This document shows positions 47,404 to 56,453 of a stretch of DNA of 64,000 bases, piece after piece. Position 1 is the stretch's first letter, and each line of letters opens with the position of its first letter. A program made the translations under genes and the position numbers. The notes beneath the pieces were generated by a model. The model was not told where the DNA came from, made no database searches, and saw only the letters and a program-made list of their open reading frames with translations. The stretch comes from Flavobacterium sp. CS20 (GTDB lineage: Bacteria > Bacteroidota > Bacteroidia > Flavobacteriales > Flavobacteriaceae), in contig NZ_CP073015.1 of assembly GCF_018080005.1 (NCBI RefSeq), positions 2,942,501 through 3,006,500 on the forward strand, in the 5' to 3' direction.

Positions 47404-48033
47404 ATGCCAAAAGTAACCACAGAATATCAGCATGGTGAGGCGAGGATTTTTAAAAATCCTTTTTTAGAAAGTTTGACCAAAACAAACCCTATTTCAAATA
47501 TTATTGTTTACGGTTTGAGTATTGCGTTGTTTACTTATTATGCAATAGCTAAAGTTGGTTTAGATCCCATAGTTTTTATTGGGCTTTTTGCCTTTGGAAT
47601 GTTATTTTGGACTTTTGCAGAATATTTGTTGCACAGGTATTTATTTCATTGGATAAATGATAATAAGTTCGTCCAGCGTTTTCATTTTATCATGCATGGT
47701 TCTCATCACAAATTTCCAAGAGACGAAGCAAGATTGCTCATGCCACCTGTGCCAGGTTTGATTATGGCAAGTTTGTTGTTCGGTTTGTTTTATCTCATAT
47801 TTTGGATATTTCAGATTCCAGATTTATGTTTTGGTTTTTTTCCTGGTTTTTTTTCTGGCTATTTGATGTATTCTTTTGTTCATCGTGCTATACATGTAAA
47901 TAAACCACCTAAACGGTTTAAACACATTTGGTTACATCACAACATCCACCATTTTAAATATCCCGATAAAGCTTTTGGCGTATCCAATACGTTTTGGGAT
48001 AAAGTTTTTGGAACGATGCCACCAAAAAAATAG
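47404..48033 (+). CDS. Fatty acid hydroxylase / sterol desaturase superfamily protein
   Basis: A 209-residue membrane di-iron enzyme with about four hydrophobic segments. Histidine clusters in order: HRYLFHW, HFIMHGSHHKFP, HRAIHV and HIWLHHNIHHFKYP, followed by FGVSNTFWDKVFG. This layout resembles fatty acid 2-hydroxylases of the Scs7/FA2H type. In Bacteroidetes a likely substrate is a sphingolipid or aminolipid acyl chain; that is inference. I start at MPKVTTEYQHGEARIF because the predicted promoter overlaps the earlier ATG at 47377. Confidence 0.8.
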   Translation: MPKVTTEYQHGEARIFKNPFLESLTKTNPISNIIVYGLSIALFTYYAIAKVGLDPIVFIGLFAFGMLFWTFAEYLLHRYLFHWINDNKFVQRFHFIMHGSHHKFPRDEARLLMPPVPGLIMASLLFGLFYLIFWIFQIPDLCFGFFPGFFSGYLMYSFVHRAIHVNKPPKRFKHIWLHHNIHHFKYPDKAFGVSNTFWDKVFGTMPPKK

Positions 48034-48077
48034 CACGCTTTATTTCATCTTTTTTTAGCATGTCTTATATTCGTTGA

Positions 48078-50183
48078 ATGCTTAGTCATCAACTCAACAC
48101 ACCAATTACCTACCTTAAAGGCGTAGGTCCTCAAAAAGCTAAAATTTTAGAGGAAGAACTCAGCATAAAAACTTATGCAGATTTAATTGAATATTTCCCG
48201 TTTAGATATATAGACAGAACTCAGTTTTACAAGATAAAAGATCTCAAAAATAGTCTTGCCGAAATTCAAATTGTTGGGGTTATTACAGAAATACGGATGG
48301 TTTCTCAACGCCGTGGCAAAAGGTTAGTAGCATCTTTTGAAGACCAAACAGGGCAAATGGAATTGGTGTGGTTTAAAAAACAAAAATGGATAAGAGAAAA
48401 TTTGAAGATAAATGCTCCCTACGTCATATTTGGAAAATTAAATTTCTTTAACGGTCAGTTTAGTATGATTCATCCAGAAATGGAGTTATATAAAGAATTT
48501 AAAAAAGATTTTAATGTAAAACTTCAACCGGTTTATTCTAGCACTGAAAAATTGACTAAGAACAACCTCGGCAATCGCTTTTTTAACAGAATGCTGAAGC
48601 AACTTTTTACTGAATTACAATCTCCGTTTCAAGAAATTTTACCACAAAATATTGTAGAAGAATTGAAATTAATTTCACCTTCGAAAGCCTATTTTAATAT
48701 CCATTTTCCACAATCTAATGAGCTTCTTTCAAAAGCTCAATTTAGACTGAAATGGGAAGAATTTTTCTTTATTCAATTGCAACTGGTAAGAAAGAATCTA
48801 TTTCATAAACATAAGATCAAAAGTTTTAAATTTAAGCAAATTGGAGATTATTTCAATACATTTTATAACAACATTCTCCCGTTTGAATTGACAAATGCTC
48901 AAAAAAAAGTCCTCAAACAAATTAGAAATGATTTAGGACGAACAGCTCACATGAACAGACTTTTACAAGGTGATGTGGGTTCAGGAAAAACCATCGTAGG
49001 ATTTATGAGCATGTTGATTGCCTTAGATAATGGATTTCAGACGTGTATGATGGCTCCGACTGAAATTTTAGCCAAACAACACTACCAAACTATTGCCGAA
49101 TATTGTGATCAACTTGGTATTAGTATTAGCCTTTTAACTGGTTCAACTACTGCCAAACAACGCAAAGATATTCATCAAAATCTTGAAAATGGCAACCTAC
49201 ATATTTTGGTCGGCACACATGCTTTGATTGAAGATAAAGTTAAATTTCATAACCTCGGTTTTGCTATTATAGACGAGCAACACCGCTTTGGCGTTGCTCA
49301 ACGGGCTAAATTATGGAAGAAAAACGATTTGCCACCCAATGTTTTGGTTATGACGGCTACGCCAATACCTAGAACTTTAGCGATGAGTTTGTATGGCGAT
49401 TTGGACATTTCAGTCATCGATGAGTTGCCACCTGGAAGAAAAACCGTTAAAACGGTTCACCGCTATGATGCCAATCGACTTAAAGTTTTTCAGTTTCTCA
49501 AAAATGAAATCTCCAAAGGTCGTCAAGTTTATATTGTTTATCCATTGATTGAAGAATCTGAAAATTTTGATTACAAAGATTTGATGGATGGTTATGAAAG
49601 TATATCAAGAGAGTTTCCTAAACCAAATTACCAAATTTCAATTGTTTACGGCAAAATGAAACCCGAAGACAAAGCGGCTGAAATGCAAAGATTTGTCAAT
49701 GGCGAAACTCAAATTATGGTGGCGACAACGGTTATAGAAGTTGGCGTTAATATACCAAATGCATCGGTAATGGTAATTGAAAGTGCAGAGCGTTTTGGTT
49801 TGTCACAACTACATCAATTGCGCGGTAGAGTTGGGCGAGGTGCTGAGCAAAGCTATTGTATTTTGATGACAGGTCACAAACTTAGCGACGATGCAAAAAC
49901 CCGACTACAAACAATGACCCAAACCAACGATGGATTTCAAATTGCGGAAGTTGATTTAAAACTACGTGATTCTGGTGATTTGATGGGAACGCAACAAAGC
50001 GGTTTACTCAATTTAAAAATAGCAGATGTTGTAAAAGACAGTAGCATTCTTGAAAGTGCAAGACATCACGCCATAAGGTTATTAAAAAAAGATCCTAACT
50101 TAGAAAAACCCGAACATACGCTTCTTAAAAAAGAATTCATAAAGCTTACACAAGATAAATTTAAGTGGAACTATATCAGTTGA
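48078..50183 (+). CDS. recG: ATP-dependent DNA helicase RecG
   Basis: A 701-residue SF2 helicase that reverses stalled forks and processes branched DNA. It has the N-terminal wedge/OB domain (about 1-200, with YLKGVGPQKAKILEEELSI and YFPFRYIDR), Walker A LLQGDVGSGKTIVG near residue 300, the DEQH box IIDEQHRFGVAQR, MTATPIPRT and QLRGRVGRG. Length is normal. Its 3' end overlaps the convergent gene at 50176 by eight bases. Confidence 0.97.
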   Translation: MLSHQLNTPITYLKGVGPQKAKILEEELSIKTYADLIEYFPFRYIDRTQFYKIKDLKNSLAEIQIVGVITEIRMVSQRRGKRLVASFEDQTGQMELVWFKKQKWIRENLKINAPYVIFGKLNFFNGQFSMIHPEMELYKEFKKDFNVKLQPVYSSTEKLTKNNLGNRFFNRMLKQLFTELQSPFQEILPQNIVEELKLISPSKAYFNIHFPQSNELLSKAQFRLKWEEFFFIQLQLVRKNLFHKHKIKSFKFKQIGDYFNTFYNNILPFELTNAQKKVLKQIRNDLGRTAHMNRLLQGDVGSGKTIVGFMSMLIALDNGFQTCMMAPTEILAKQHYQTIAEYCDQLGISISLLTGSTTAKQRKDIHQNLENGNLHILVGTHALIEDKVKFHNLGFAIIDEQHRFGVAQRAKLWKKNDLPPNVLVMTATPIPRTLAMSLYGDLDISVIDELPPGRKTVKTVHRYDANRLKVFQFLKNEISKGRQVYIVYPLIEESENFDYKDLMDGYESISREFPKPNYQISIVYGKMKPEDKAAEMQRFVNGETQIMVATTVIEVGVNIPNASVMVIESAERFGLSQLHQLRGRVGRGAEQSYCILMTGHKLSDDAKTRLQTMTQTNDGFQIAEVDLKLRDSGDLMGTQQSGLLNLKIADVVKDSSILESARHHAIRLLKKDPNLEKPEHTLLKKEFIKLTQDKFKWNYIS

Positions 50184-51111
50184 AATCAATGGTTTTTGTG
50201 GGTTTATCTTTCTCTTTTTCCAGCTCATCATCTTTCATATCTAAGTATTTATCCTCGTGAAATTGATCAAATCGATAAGACAAACCAATTCCTGCAAGCC
50301 AACGTTGAGGTGTGTCTTTAAAATTGATCAGCCCAAAAACATCCAATTGGAGGTCTTTATTAAATAAATATGCACCACCAGCTCTAATTAATTCATCACT
50401 GTAAAAATCACTGTTAGTAGTTTCAAATTCTCCAAAAATTGAATATCTTCTATTTAATGCGTGAGTTACTGTAAATATTCCACTATAACTCGGAAAATCA
50501 GTTTCAACTTTATCAGCTATAATGTTTATTACCAAAACTGTTCTATCGAGATTGCTTTGTGCAGATACTCCAAGTTTAGATGATATGTTAGGCTCATCTG
50601 GAAACATAAAAGGATTGTCACCGAACAGCAAATTGGCTCCAGCATAAACAGAAACGGCAGGTATCAAATCTTTCCATTGAAAACTATGATTAGCATGATA
50701 GCTATACAGATTTGGTCCTTCTTTTTGTCTTTTTTTGTGTGGATCGTAAACCAAGTATTTTGCACCGAGAGTATTGGTTTGAAAATCAGAAAATGAAAAA
50801 CTTTGGGTTATATTGCTTATCATATTAGTTTCATCAGCAAAAGCAAAACGACCTTCTAAAATGAGCTCGAGTTCTTCTAAAATTAAACCGTAACGAAGTG
50901 CATAATCGATAAAAAATAAATCTGTGTCCGTTTTAAGCAAATCGTGTTCGTCATTGCCCAGACCTATTCCACCTTCAACTTGTATCACATTTGTTCCTAC
51001 GCTATAGGCTCCAAAAGAAGCTCCAGGACGATTTGAGTTGATAGTTTCAGTGTATTGCCCAAAAAACAAATTAACACAAAGGAAACACAAAATTGAAAAT
51101 GTGGTTTTCAT
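50176..51111 (-). CDS. Outer-membrane transporter-like beta-barrel (MetA-pathway phenol degradation family)
   Basis: A 311-residue protein with a signal peptide (cut near FFGQ, residue 19) and a run of amphipathic beta strands. N-terminal INSNRPGASFGAYSVG and VEGGIGLG, and C-terminal WLAGIGLSYRFDQF, fit the Phenol_MetA_deg barrel family, whose members are generally uncharacterised. It has a charged Lys/Asp/Glu tail of about 30 residues after the last strand. It stands alone behind its own -7 element. Confidence 0.68.
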   Translation of the reverse strand: MKTTFSILCFLCVNLFFGQYTETINSNRPGASFGAYSVGTNVIQVEGGIGLGNDEHDLLKTDTDLFFIDYALRYGLILEELELILEGRFAFADETNMISNITQSFSFSDFQTNTLGAKYLVYDPHKKRQKEGPNLYSYHANHSFQWKDLIPAVSVYAGANLLFGDNPFMFPDEPNISSKLGVSAQSNLDRTVLVINIIADKVETDFPSYSGIFTVTHALNRRYSIFGEFETTNSDFYSDELIRAGGAYLFNKDLQLDVFGLINFKDTPQRWLAGIGLSYRFDQFHEDKYLDMKDDELEKEKDKPTKTIDFN

Positions 51112-51428
51112 AGCTTATTAAATTGGAAAACAAATGTATTAAAAATAAATCTTTAGAAGAATGTTTTTTTAATTTTAGCCTACTTTTAAAAGACTTCAAA
51201 TGTAATTGCGAAAATCATTAGGCATTTAAAAATTCTTACTGACCTTAATTCTATAAGGCTTGGGTATAGCAAAACATAGCAGAGCGGAAATCCTGAGAGC
51301 AATTATTCAACAGTTGTTTTTCGTGAGATTTGTCGTTTTGGGATTGCCGAATCACCAATTGTATAGATTTGTGTTGAAATCATAATGGATATTTATGAAA
51401 AATTTAATTCGATATAAAAACAGAAACT
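51112..51428. other. Intergenic region between the thiol dioxygenase operon and the MetA-like barrel gene
   Basis: A 317-base stretch without a credible gene. It holds the promoter element of the reverse barrel gene at its left end (51131-51138) and near its right end the string TTCGATATAAA, also present at 30290-30300 in the palindromic repeat element. No strong hairpin with a T run is seen for the operon that ends at 51429. Confidence 0.55.
51131..51138 (-). promoter_or_regulatory. -7 element of the MetA-like barrel gene
   Basis: Reverse strand TACATTTG, 19 bases upstream of the start codon at 51111; no TTG at the expected -33 distance. Confidence 0.4.
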
Positions 51429-52007
51429 TTAAGTTTTGTAGATAAAACCTGTACTGTCAATTTTTGAAAATGCTTCTTTGGGTTGATTCCAACTATAGGA
51501 AAAGGCTAAATCGCTCAAAGTGGCTATGATTCCTTTGTTTGGGTCAAATAAAACACTGCCGTTAAGGTTTTGAGATGGTGGATAATAAATGTGCATTGTG
51601 CATACGGTTTGCGTTTTTGATGTATTAAAAACTTGATGTATAGCGTCTTTGTTTTCGTAAATAATATCGTTTTCTCGATAGGTTTTAACAGATTTTCGTT
51701 CTAATAGTTTTTGATTATCATCAAATTTGTATTCGTGCTCTTCAATTTTACCATCTAAAACTTTAATGACGCCTTTAATGTTTTTGTGCTGATGAATACT
51801 TGAAGATACTGATGCTGGCCAAATCATTAAATAAGCGACTACAAAATCATTTAAAATCGGTATTCTGTGATAGCCTCTAGTGGTTTGATTGGCGTCAATC
51901 TTGTATCTTGAAACGTCAATATCTTCACTTTCAAGTATTTTAACTAAACTTGATTTGTTGACATCTTTCTCATTTAGATGAACTAATTTTTTAATTAAAT
52001 TGTGCAT
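51429..52007 (-). CDS. Cysteine dioxygenase-type thiol dioxygenase (cupin)
   Basis: A 192-residue cupin. The iron-binding residues of cysteine dioxygenase are in place: His72 and His74 in SSIHQHKNIKG and His124 in DAIHQVF. His139 and Tyr141 (MHIYYPP) match the Ser-His-Tyr region of mammalian CDO, with Thr137 for Ser. The crosslinking Cys of animal enzymes is replaced by Gly79, as is known for bacterial CDOs. It would oxidise cysteine, or a related thiol such as 3-mercaptopropionate, to a sulfinate. Its start overlaps the FAD protein gene by 17 bases. It is last in a four-gene reverse operon. Confidence 0.82.
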   Translation of the reverse strand: MHNLIKKLVHLNEKDVNKSSLVKILESEDIDVSRYKIDANQTTRGYHRIPILNDFVVAYLMIWPASVSSSIHQHKNIKGVIKVLDGKIEEHEYKFDDNQKLLERKSVKTYRENDIIYENKDAIHQVFNTSKTQTVCTMHIYYPPSQNLNGSVLFDPNKGIIATLSDLAFSYSWNQPKEAFSKIDSTGFIYKT

Positions 52008-53394
52008 AGCTTTTTTGTTTTTTTATTAATATATGAGATAATTCTAAAGCTTGATTTCTCAATTCGTTCACAGCTGTGCTTTCCCAAAGGTCTCCTTTTA
52101 AGTTTGGACCTATAGTAAAAATATGTTCGTTAATTTGACTGTTTTGATTTATGGTTTGATAGGTTGGTGTATGCGTTTTTATGCCCAGTTTAAAACGGTC
52201 TTGGCTTATGATTCCTTTTTGAAAACAGTGCTTTAAAAAATTGTTTTTGGTTTTAGATAAATCCAAACTTGGTCCTGTGCAATTGATTATTCTTGAAACG
52301 TTGATTGCCTTAAAATCGGCTTTAGCTTTATCGTAAAATTTGACATTGACTTGAGATTGATTTAAATCTATATCTGTAATCTGACCCGATATGACATTTA
52401 AAATACCATCGATTTTTAGTTGTTGAATTTTATCGTGTATTTGCAGTGGCAGTCTGTGTCTTGCAACACCCCAAAGATGTCTAAGCCGTCTTAAAAAAAT
52501 GAACTTTTCTTTATCGGAAAAACTCTGCCAAATGGATTGTGATTTTGACCTCAGAGAATCGACGATGACTTCAGCAGAAATACCAAGATTTCTCAGTTTT
52601 TTACGATGTTTATTGAACAAACTAAGAATATCTAACAAACTCATATCGTCTTTCAATTGATTGACAAAATCAGGGTAATCATAAACATTTTTTCGATGTG
52701 GAATCAGATTGAAACCGTTTGGCGAGATGGCATAAATTTGATTGTCAAACCCATTTTCTAAAAGACCAACCACGGTATCTACCATTGTTAGCCCATTACC
52801 AATAATCAAAACAGGTAGGTTTTTATCAATATTTGTAACCGATTGTTTTTGCCACGGATTTTGAAAGTATTTTGATGATTTTATAACTTCTTTAGATATA
52901 TATTTAGGATGTTTTGGAGCTAAATTGCCAGTTGCTATTACGCATTGGTCAACTTCAAGAATTTGTTTATTGTCAAGTTTTAATTTTATTATCTCATTTT
53001 CATTTTCTAAATCTTCAACTGTATGGTTGATATGAGTTATTTTTACATGAGGATTTGTAGAGTAAGATTCATAAATGCTACATAAATAATCTCCATAAAT
53101 TTGTCTAGGCAAGAAAGACTCTGCTATCAAATTTTCGTTTGTATTTGGAAAAATATTTTGCTTGATTACCCAATTCAAAAAATGATTTGGTTCTTTAGGA
53201 AAAGCACTCATCTTTTTAGTTTTCACATTAAGAAGATGATGTTTTGAATAAGAATTGTAGGCTGTGCCTTTTGCTAAATTTTGTTGTTTATCCATAAGAT
53301 AAATGCGAGTTTCTCTATGCGAATTTTTAGCCAAATGAATGGCTGTCATCATTCCTGAGAAACCTGCTCCTATGACGCCAATTTTTTTCATCAT
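51991..53394 (-). CDS. FAD/NAD(P)-binding protein (NAD_binding_9-like)
   Basis: A 467-residue flavoprotein. The N-terminal dinucleotide fold is IGVIGAGFSGMMTAIHLA (about 3-20), then GTAYNSYSKHHLLNVKTKKM with an AFPKEPNHF loop, typical of the FAD-NAD(P)-binding family PF13454. A second site is PVLIIGNGLTMVDTVVGLL, and VIATGNLAPKHP is an ATG-like FAD motif. The C-terminus has GPNLKGDLWESTAVNELRNQ. The reaction is unknown; relatives include amine or ornithine hydroxylase-like enzymes. Co-transcription with the thiol dioxygenase points to a role in thiol or sulfinate oxidation; this is inference. Confidence 0.78.
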   Translation of the reverse strand: MMKKIGVIGAGFSGMMTAIHLAKNSHRETRIYLMDKQQNLAKGTAYNSYSKHHLLNVKTKKMSAFPKEPNHFLNWVIKQNIFPNTNENLIAESFLPRQIYGDYLCSIYESYSTNPHVKITHINHTVEDLENENEIIKLKLDNKQILEVDQCVIATGNLAPKHPKYISKEVIKSSKYFQNPWQKQSVTNIDKNLPVLIIGNGLTMVDTVVGLLENGFDNQIYAISPNGFNLIPHRKNVYDYPDFVNQLKDDMSLLDILSLFNKHRKKLRNLGISAEVIVDSLRSKSQSIWQSFSDKEKFIFLRRLRHLWGVARHRLPLQIHDKIQQLKIDGILNVISGQITDIDLNQSQVNVKFYDKAKADFKAINVSRIINCTGPSLDLSKTKNNFLKHCFQKGIISQDRFKLGIKTHTPTYQTINQNSQINEHIFTIGPNLKGDLWESTAVNELRNQALELSHILIKKQKSYAQFN

Positions 53395-53401
53395 CTATTT
53401 T

Positions 53402-54265
53402 TTATAAAAATAAAGCTTTTATTAAGGTATATGATGAGGTTAAAATAATCATACAACCTACAATAATCATCATTGATTTATGGGGTATTTTTTTAGTGAT
53501 GATAGCTCCGATTGGTGCAGCTAATGTACCGCCAATGATTAAACCGAGAATAATTTGCCAACTCTGTATTCCTGTAAAATAAATTAAAATTCCTGCACTA
53601 AAAAAAGTGACAAAAAACTCTGCGGTATTTACAGTGCCAATCACGATGTTTGGCGTATTGCCTTGTCTAATCAGGTTTGAAGTAACAATTGGACCCCAAC
53701 CACCACCACCTATAGCATCAAGAAACCCACCAAATAAAGCATAAACAGGTGCAAACTTGAGGTTTTCCTTAATTTTAGGTTTCTTTTTAAAAACTTTTGA
53801 CAAGATAAAAACACCTAAAATGATAAGATATGCCGCAATAAATGGTTTTATCACTTTACCTTCAATAATAGAGCCTAATAAAAATGCACCAGCACTTGCT
53901 GAAATAACTCCTGGAACAAAAAGATTTAAAAATAATTTTAAGTCAAAATTACCTACTCTAATGTGAGATAAGCCTGAAACTCCTGTGGTAAAGACTTCAG
54001 CCGTATGAACCGTCGCTGAAGCCAGTCTCGGTGACAGACCAAAACCTAACAATACTGAATTTGAAGTGACGCCATAAGCCATACCTAAAGCACCATCGAC
54101 CATTTGGGCAAGAAAACCAGCCAAAAGAAACCAAAAGAAAGTAGAATCAAACAGCAAATCTGATTCTGAAGCTTTTGGTAAATAGACACTTAGAATTAAA
54201 ACAATAAGCAAAATTTTAAGTGTGATGATGGCTATAGAAACGTGAATGGTTTTGATCTTTTTCAT
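53402..54265 (-). CDS. Sulfite exporter TauE/SafE family (TSUP) permease
   Basis: A 287-residue membrane protein with about eight hydrophobic helices. The family hallmarks are the N-terminal LAGFLAQMVDGALGMAYG and the internal repeat FGGFLDAIGGGGWGPIV. Members export sulfite, sulfoacetate or related organosulfur anions, or take up sulfur compounds. Seven bases separate it from the FAD gene downstream and twelve from the DUF2490 gene upstream, so it is tightly part of the operon. With a thiol dioxygenase in the operon, sulfite or sulfinate efflux is the natural reading. Confidence 0.88.
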   Translation of the reverse strand: MKKIKTIHVSIAIITLKILLIVLILSVYLPKASESDLLFDSTFFWFLLAGFLAQMVDGALGMAYGVTSNSVLLGFGLSPRLASATVHTAEVFTTGVSGLSHIRVGNFDLKLFLNLFVPGVISASAGAFLLGSIIEGKVIKPFIAAYLIILGVFILSKVFKKKPKIKENLKFAPVYALFGGFLDAIGGGGWGPIVTSNLIRQGNTPNIVIGTVNTAEFFVTFFSAGILIYFTGIQSWQIILGLIIGGTLAAPIGAIITKKIPHKSMMIIVGCMIILTSSYTLIKALFL

Positions 54266-54277
54266 AAATGATATGAA

Positions 54278-55003
54278 TTAAGTATTAAATAAATTGAGTT
54301 TGTGCCTAAAAGTCAATCTGACAATGTTTCGGTTGAAGTAATCTACACCCGAACTGCGTTGTTGAAACCAATTGAAGTAGCCTAATTCAACACCAAAGTT
54401 GTTTGTTAAATTATATAGAATACTTCCGCCAATTCGGTTTTGATCAAACGTGTTGAGTACAACATCATCTCCAAAGTTGAGATGAATTTCATCAAATAAC
54501 TTTAAAATCATTTTTTCTGTCACATTATATCTCACTTCTATTTTGTATCGAACTCTTAGATTTCTGTATTCAAAAGAATCTTCGGGTTGTTCCATAAATC
54601 TGAATTCATTCCAATACCGATGATGAAGTGAAAACTTGGGAGAAAGAGTTTGCTTATAACTTAAACCCAACTGTGGTCTAAGTTCTGTTCTGTTGTTGGT
54701 GTCTTCAATATTTGGGTCGTGAGGTAAAGTTTGAAGAAAATAAGTAAAACCCACTTCGGCTTTCCAACCTTTGCCCAGTTTTCTCTCAAGCCGTGTTCTT
54801 GATAAAAATTGATGCTGACGCCAAGGAAACCAAAACACTCTTTCTTCAAATTCTTGGTTGATTCCATAGCTTTCGTTGATGTCTGATTTGAGATAATATC
54901 TTGTCCAATATAAACTTTGGGTTTCAACGTGTTTTTGAGCTGAGACTTGTGTTGAAAAACAAATTATTATCAAAACGAATAAAATTTTATACCACCTAAG
55001 CAT
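54278..55003 (-). CDS. DUF2490 outer-membrane beta-barrel protein
   Basis: A 241-residue protein with a signal peptide (cut after VSA, residue 22) and strongly alternating beta strands throughout (FEERVFWFPWRQHQFLSRTR, LGLSYKQTLSPKFSLHHRYW, and the end LTFRHKLNLF). It matches the DUF2490 family of uncharacterised small outer-membrane barrels. It is the first structural gene of the sulfur operon and could form the outer-membrane pore for the compound moved by the TSUP permease; that is inference. Confidence 0.78.
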   Translation of the reverse strand: MLRWYKILFVLIIICFSTQVSAQKHVETQSLYWTRYYLKSDINESYGINQEFEERVFWFPWRQHQFLSRTRLERKLGKGWKAEVGFTYFLQTLPHDPNIEDTNNRTELRPQLGLSYKQTLSPKFSLHHRYWNEFRFMEQPEDSFEYRNLRVRYKIEVRYNVTEKMILKLFDEIHLNFGDDVVLNTFDQNRIGGSILYNLTNNFGVELGYFNWFQQRSSGVDYFNRNIVRLTFRHKLNLFNT

Positions 55004-55040
55004 TAACTTTTTTTATGCAATAATATTAAAACATACAATA

Positions 55041-55057
55041 CCTACCAAATTAATAGG
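55041..55057. promoter_or_regulatory. Candidate operator between Rrf2 regulator and DUF2490 gene
   Basis: CCTACCAAATTAATAGG has CCTA/TAGG ends in the 71-base gap between the regulator gene and the operon. It is a plausible Rrf2-type site by position only; the arms are short. Confidence 0.3.
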
Positions 55058-55074
55058 ATTTAAAAATAAAAAAA

Positions 55075-55500
55075 TTATTTGTTTTTTTCTCTTTCGACAA
55101 TACTGGTAAGTGTTGCAGATTTTAATTGTTGAACCGTTGTATTTCTAATTTCCATCACCACTTGTCTAATGCCACAGGTTTCTTCGTCAATACATTCTTC
55201 ACATTTTTCGTAATAGTTGTAAGTCACGCAAGGCAAAAGAGCAATAGCACCGTCAAAAAGTCTTACAATTTTTGCTAAATTGATTTTGTCAGGACTTTCA
55301 TTTAAAAGATAACCACCATATTTTCCTTTTTTGCTTCTAAGAATTCGTGCATTTCTCAACTCCGTCAGAATAGTTTCTAAAAATTTGAGAGGAATATTTT
55401 GATTTTCAGAAATATCTGATGCTGCAACAGGTTGATTGTCAATATTTTTAGCTATATAGACTAAGGCATTGATGGCGTATTTTGTTTTTTTTGAAAGCAT
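55075..55500 (-). CDS. Rrf2 family transcriptional regulator with cysteine cluster
   Basis: A 141-residue regulator with an N-terminal winged helix (MLSKKTKYAINALVYIA, then AASDISENQNIPLKFLETIL and LRSKKGKYGGYLL, typical Rrf2). Four cysteines follow in the sensor loop: Cys91, Cys100, Cys103 and Cys109 (LPCVTYNYYEKCEEC, then TCGI), like the Fe-S ligands of IscR and NsrR. It lies just upstream of the DUF2490-TSUP-FAD-dioxygenase genes and probably controls them in response to cysteine, sulfide, NO or Fe-S status. The signal cannot be told from sequence. Confidence 0.88.
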   Translation of the reverse strand: MLSKKTKYAINALVYIAKNIDNQPVAASDISENQNIPLKFLETILTELRNARILRSKKGKYGGYLLNESPDKINLAKIVRLFDGAIALLPCVTYNYYEKCEECIDEETCGIRQVVMEIRNTTVQQLKSATLTSIVEREKNK

Positions 55501-55540
55501 TTAAAATATTTCCTGTTGTAATGAATTAAATTTGAATAAC

Positions 55541-55548
55541 CAAACATA
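55541..55548 (-). promoter_or_regulatory. -7 element upstream of the Rrf2 regulator
   Basis: Reverse strand TATGTTTG, 40 bases before the Rrf2 start. No TTG in the usual -33 window. Confidence 0.4.
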
Positions 55549-55681
55549 CTAAATCAAGCTCAAATATTCCCATTTTAAAATATTCAAATTTAACTATTAT
55601 TGATTCTAAACTACATTTTTAAAGTTTACAGTTTTAAAAAAATGCTCTACATTTATGCTTTACTTTAATTACAGTTAATTA

Positions 55682-56272
55682 ATGACAAATCTAAAGTTAG
55701 TATTGGTTTCTTTACTTATGACATTTTCAATTAATGTTTCAAATGCACAACAGTTTGTTGAAAGTTATGACGGCACACCAAATTTAGAGCGACATCAAGT
55801 GACTTTTAATTATTTTGGTCCTGGATTTCGTTATGAATTGGGTTTATTCAAAAACTTAAGTATTTCTTCAAGTTTTACTCCAGGGCTTGCATTTTATGAA
55901 GAAGGCTATGCCTTTGGTTATGTATGGCATACCAGGACACGGTTTTATATTAATTTTGAAAAGCGCTACAATAAAGAAAAAAACATAAGCTATAATTCAG
56001 CAGATTATCTCGCTGTTGCACGAAGTGTTTTTTGGGAACCTTTAACTTTTAGCCACAATCTTGATGATGAAGGACAGTTTAGTTTAGTCTTTTGGGGTGG
56101 TGTTTATGGTATTCAACGAACAAATGAAAAAGGGTTAAATTATAATTTAGAATTTGGTATTGGTTATTATGAAGGTATTGGTGTAGAAGGCGGATATGGA
56201 CCGTTGTTTAATTTTACTTTTGGTTGGGTAGCGACGAACAGAAAAAAGAAAAAGGTACATAAGTTAAATTGA
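55682..56272 (+). CDS. Hypothetical outer-membrane beta-barrel protein
   Basis: A 196-residue protein with a signal peptide (cut after SNA, residue 22). The rest has aromatic-rich alternating strands with paired Gly (YFGPGFRYELGLFKNLSIS, YGIQRTNEKGLNYNLEFGIG, PLFNFTFGWVATNRKKKK), as in small outer-membrane barrels. The basic tail after the last strand is unusual. I do not recognise a specific family. It is divergent from the Rrf2 gene and could be under its control. Confidence 0.55.
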   Translation: MTNLKLVLVSLLMTFSINVSNAQQFVESYDGTPNLERHQVTFNYFGPGFRYELGLFKNLSISSSFTPGLAFYEEGYAFGYVWHTRTRFYINFEKRYNKEKNISYNSADYLAVARSVFWEPLTFSHNLDDEGQFSLVFWGGVYGIQRTNEKGLNYNLEFGIGYYEGIGVEGGYGPLFNFTFGWVATNRKKKKVHKLN

Positions 56273-56288
56273 AAAACCAAAAACATTT

Positions 56289-56375
56289 TTACTTCAAATA
56301 TCGCTTTTCACGCAACCACTCATCATTATACATTTTGTCGACATAACGGCTCTTGAGATAAAAAAGATAATGACT
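56289..56375 (-). pseudogene. Remnant of a second cystathionine beta-synthase-like C-terminus
   Basis: On the reverse strand this reads SRYVDKMYNDEWLREKRYLK and stop, against SRYVGKMYNDEWMKEKGYLE at the end of the intact gene at 57178. The DNA is about 75 percent identical by eye over some 60 bases, including a 21-base identical block ending at about 56335. Upstream, similarity fades (HYLFYLKSRYV against VVLFHDHGSRYV) and stops appear. The remnant lies in the same orientation as the intact gene, about 890 bases away, with the toxin-antitoxin pair in between. Confidence 0.8.
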
Positions 56376-56453
56376 GAGATTTATCCATTAAGGTTTAAAA
56401 AGAAATTGTCTATAAAGAAGAGAATACAATTTCCGTTGTGTGATTAAATCAAC

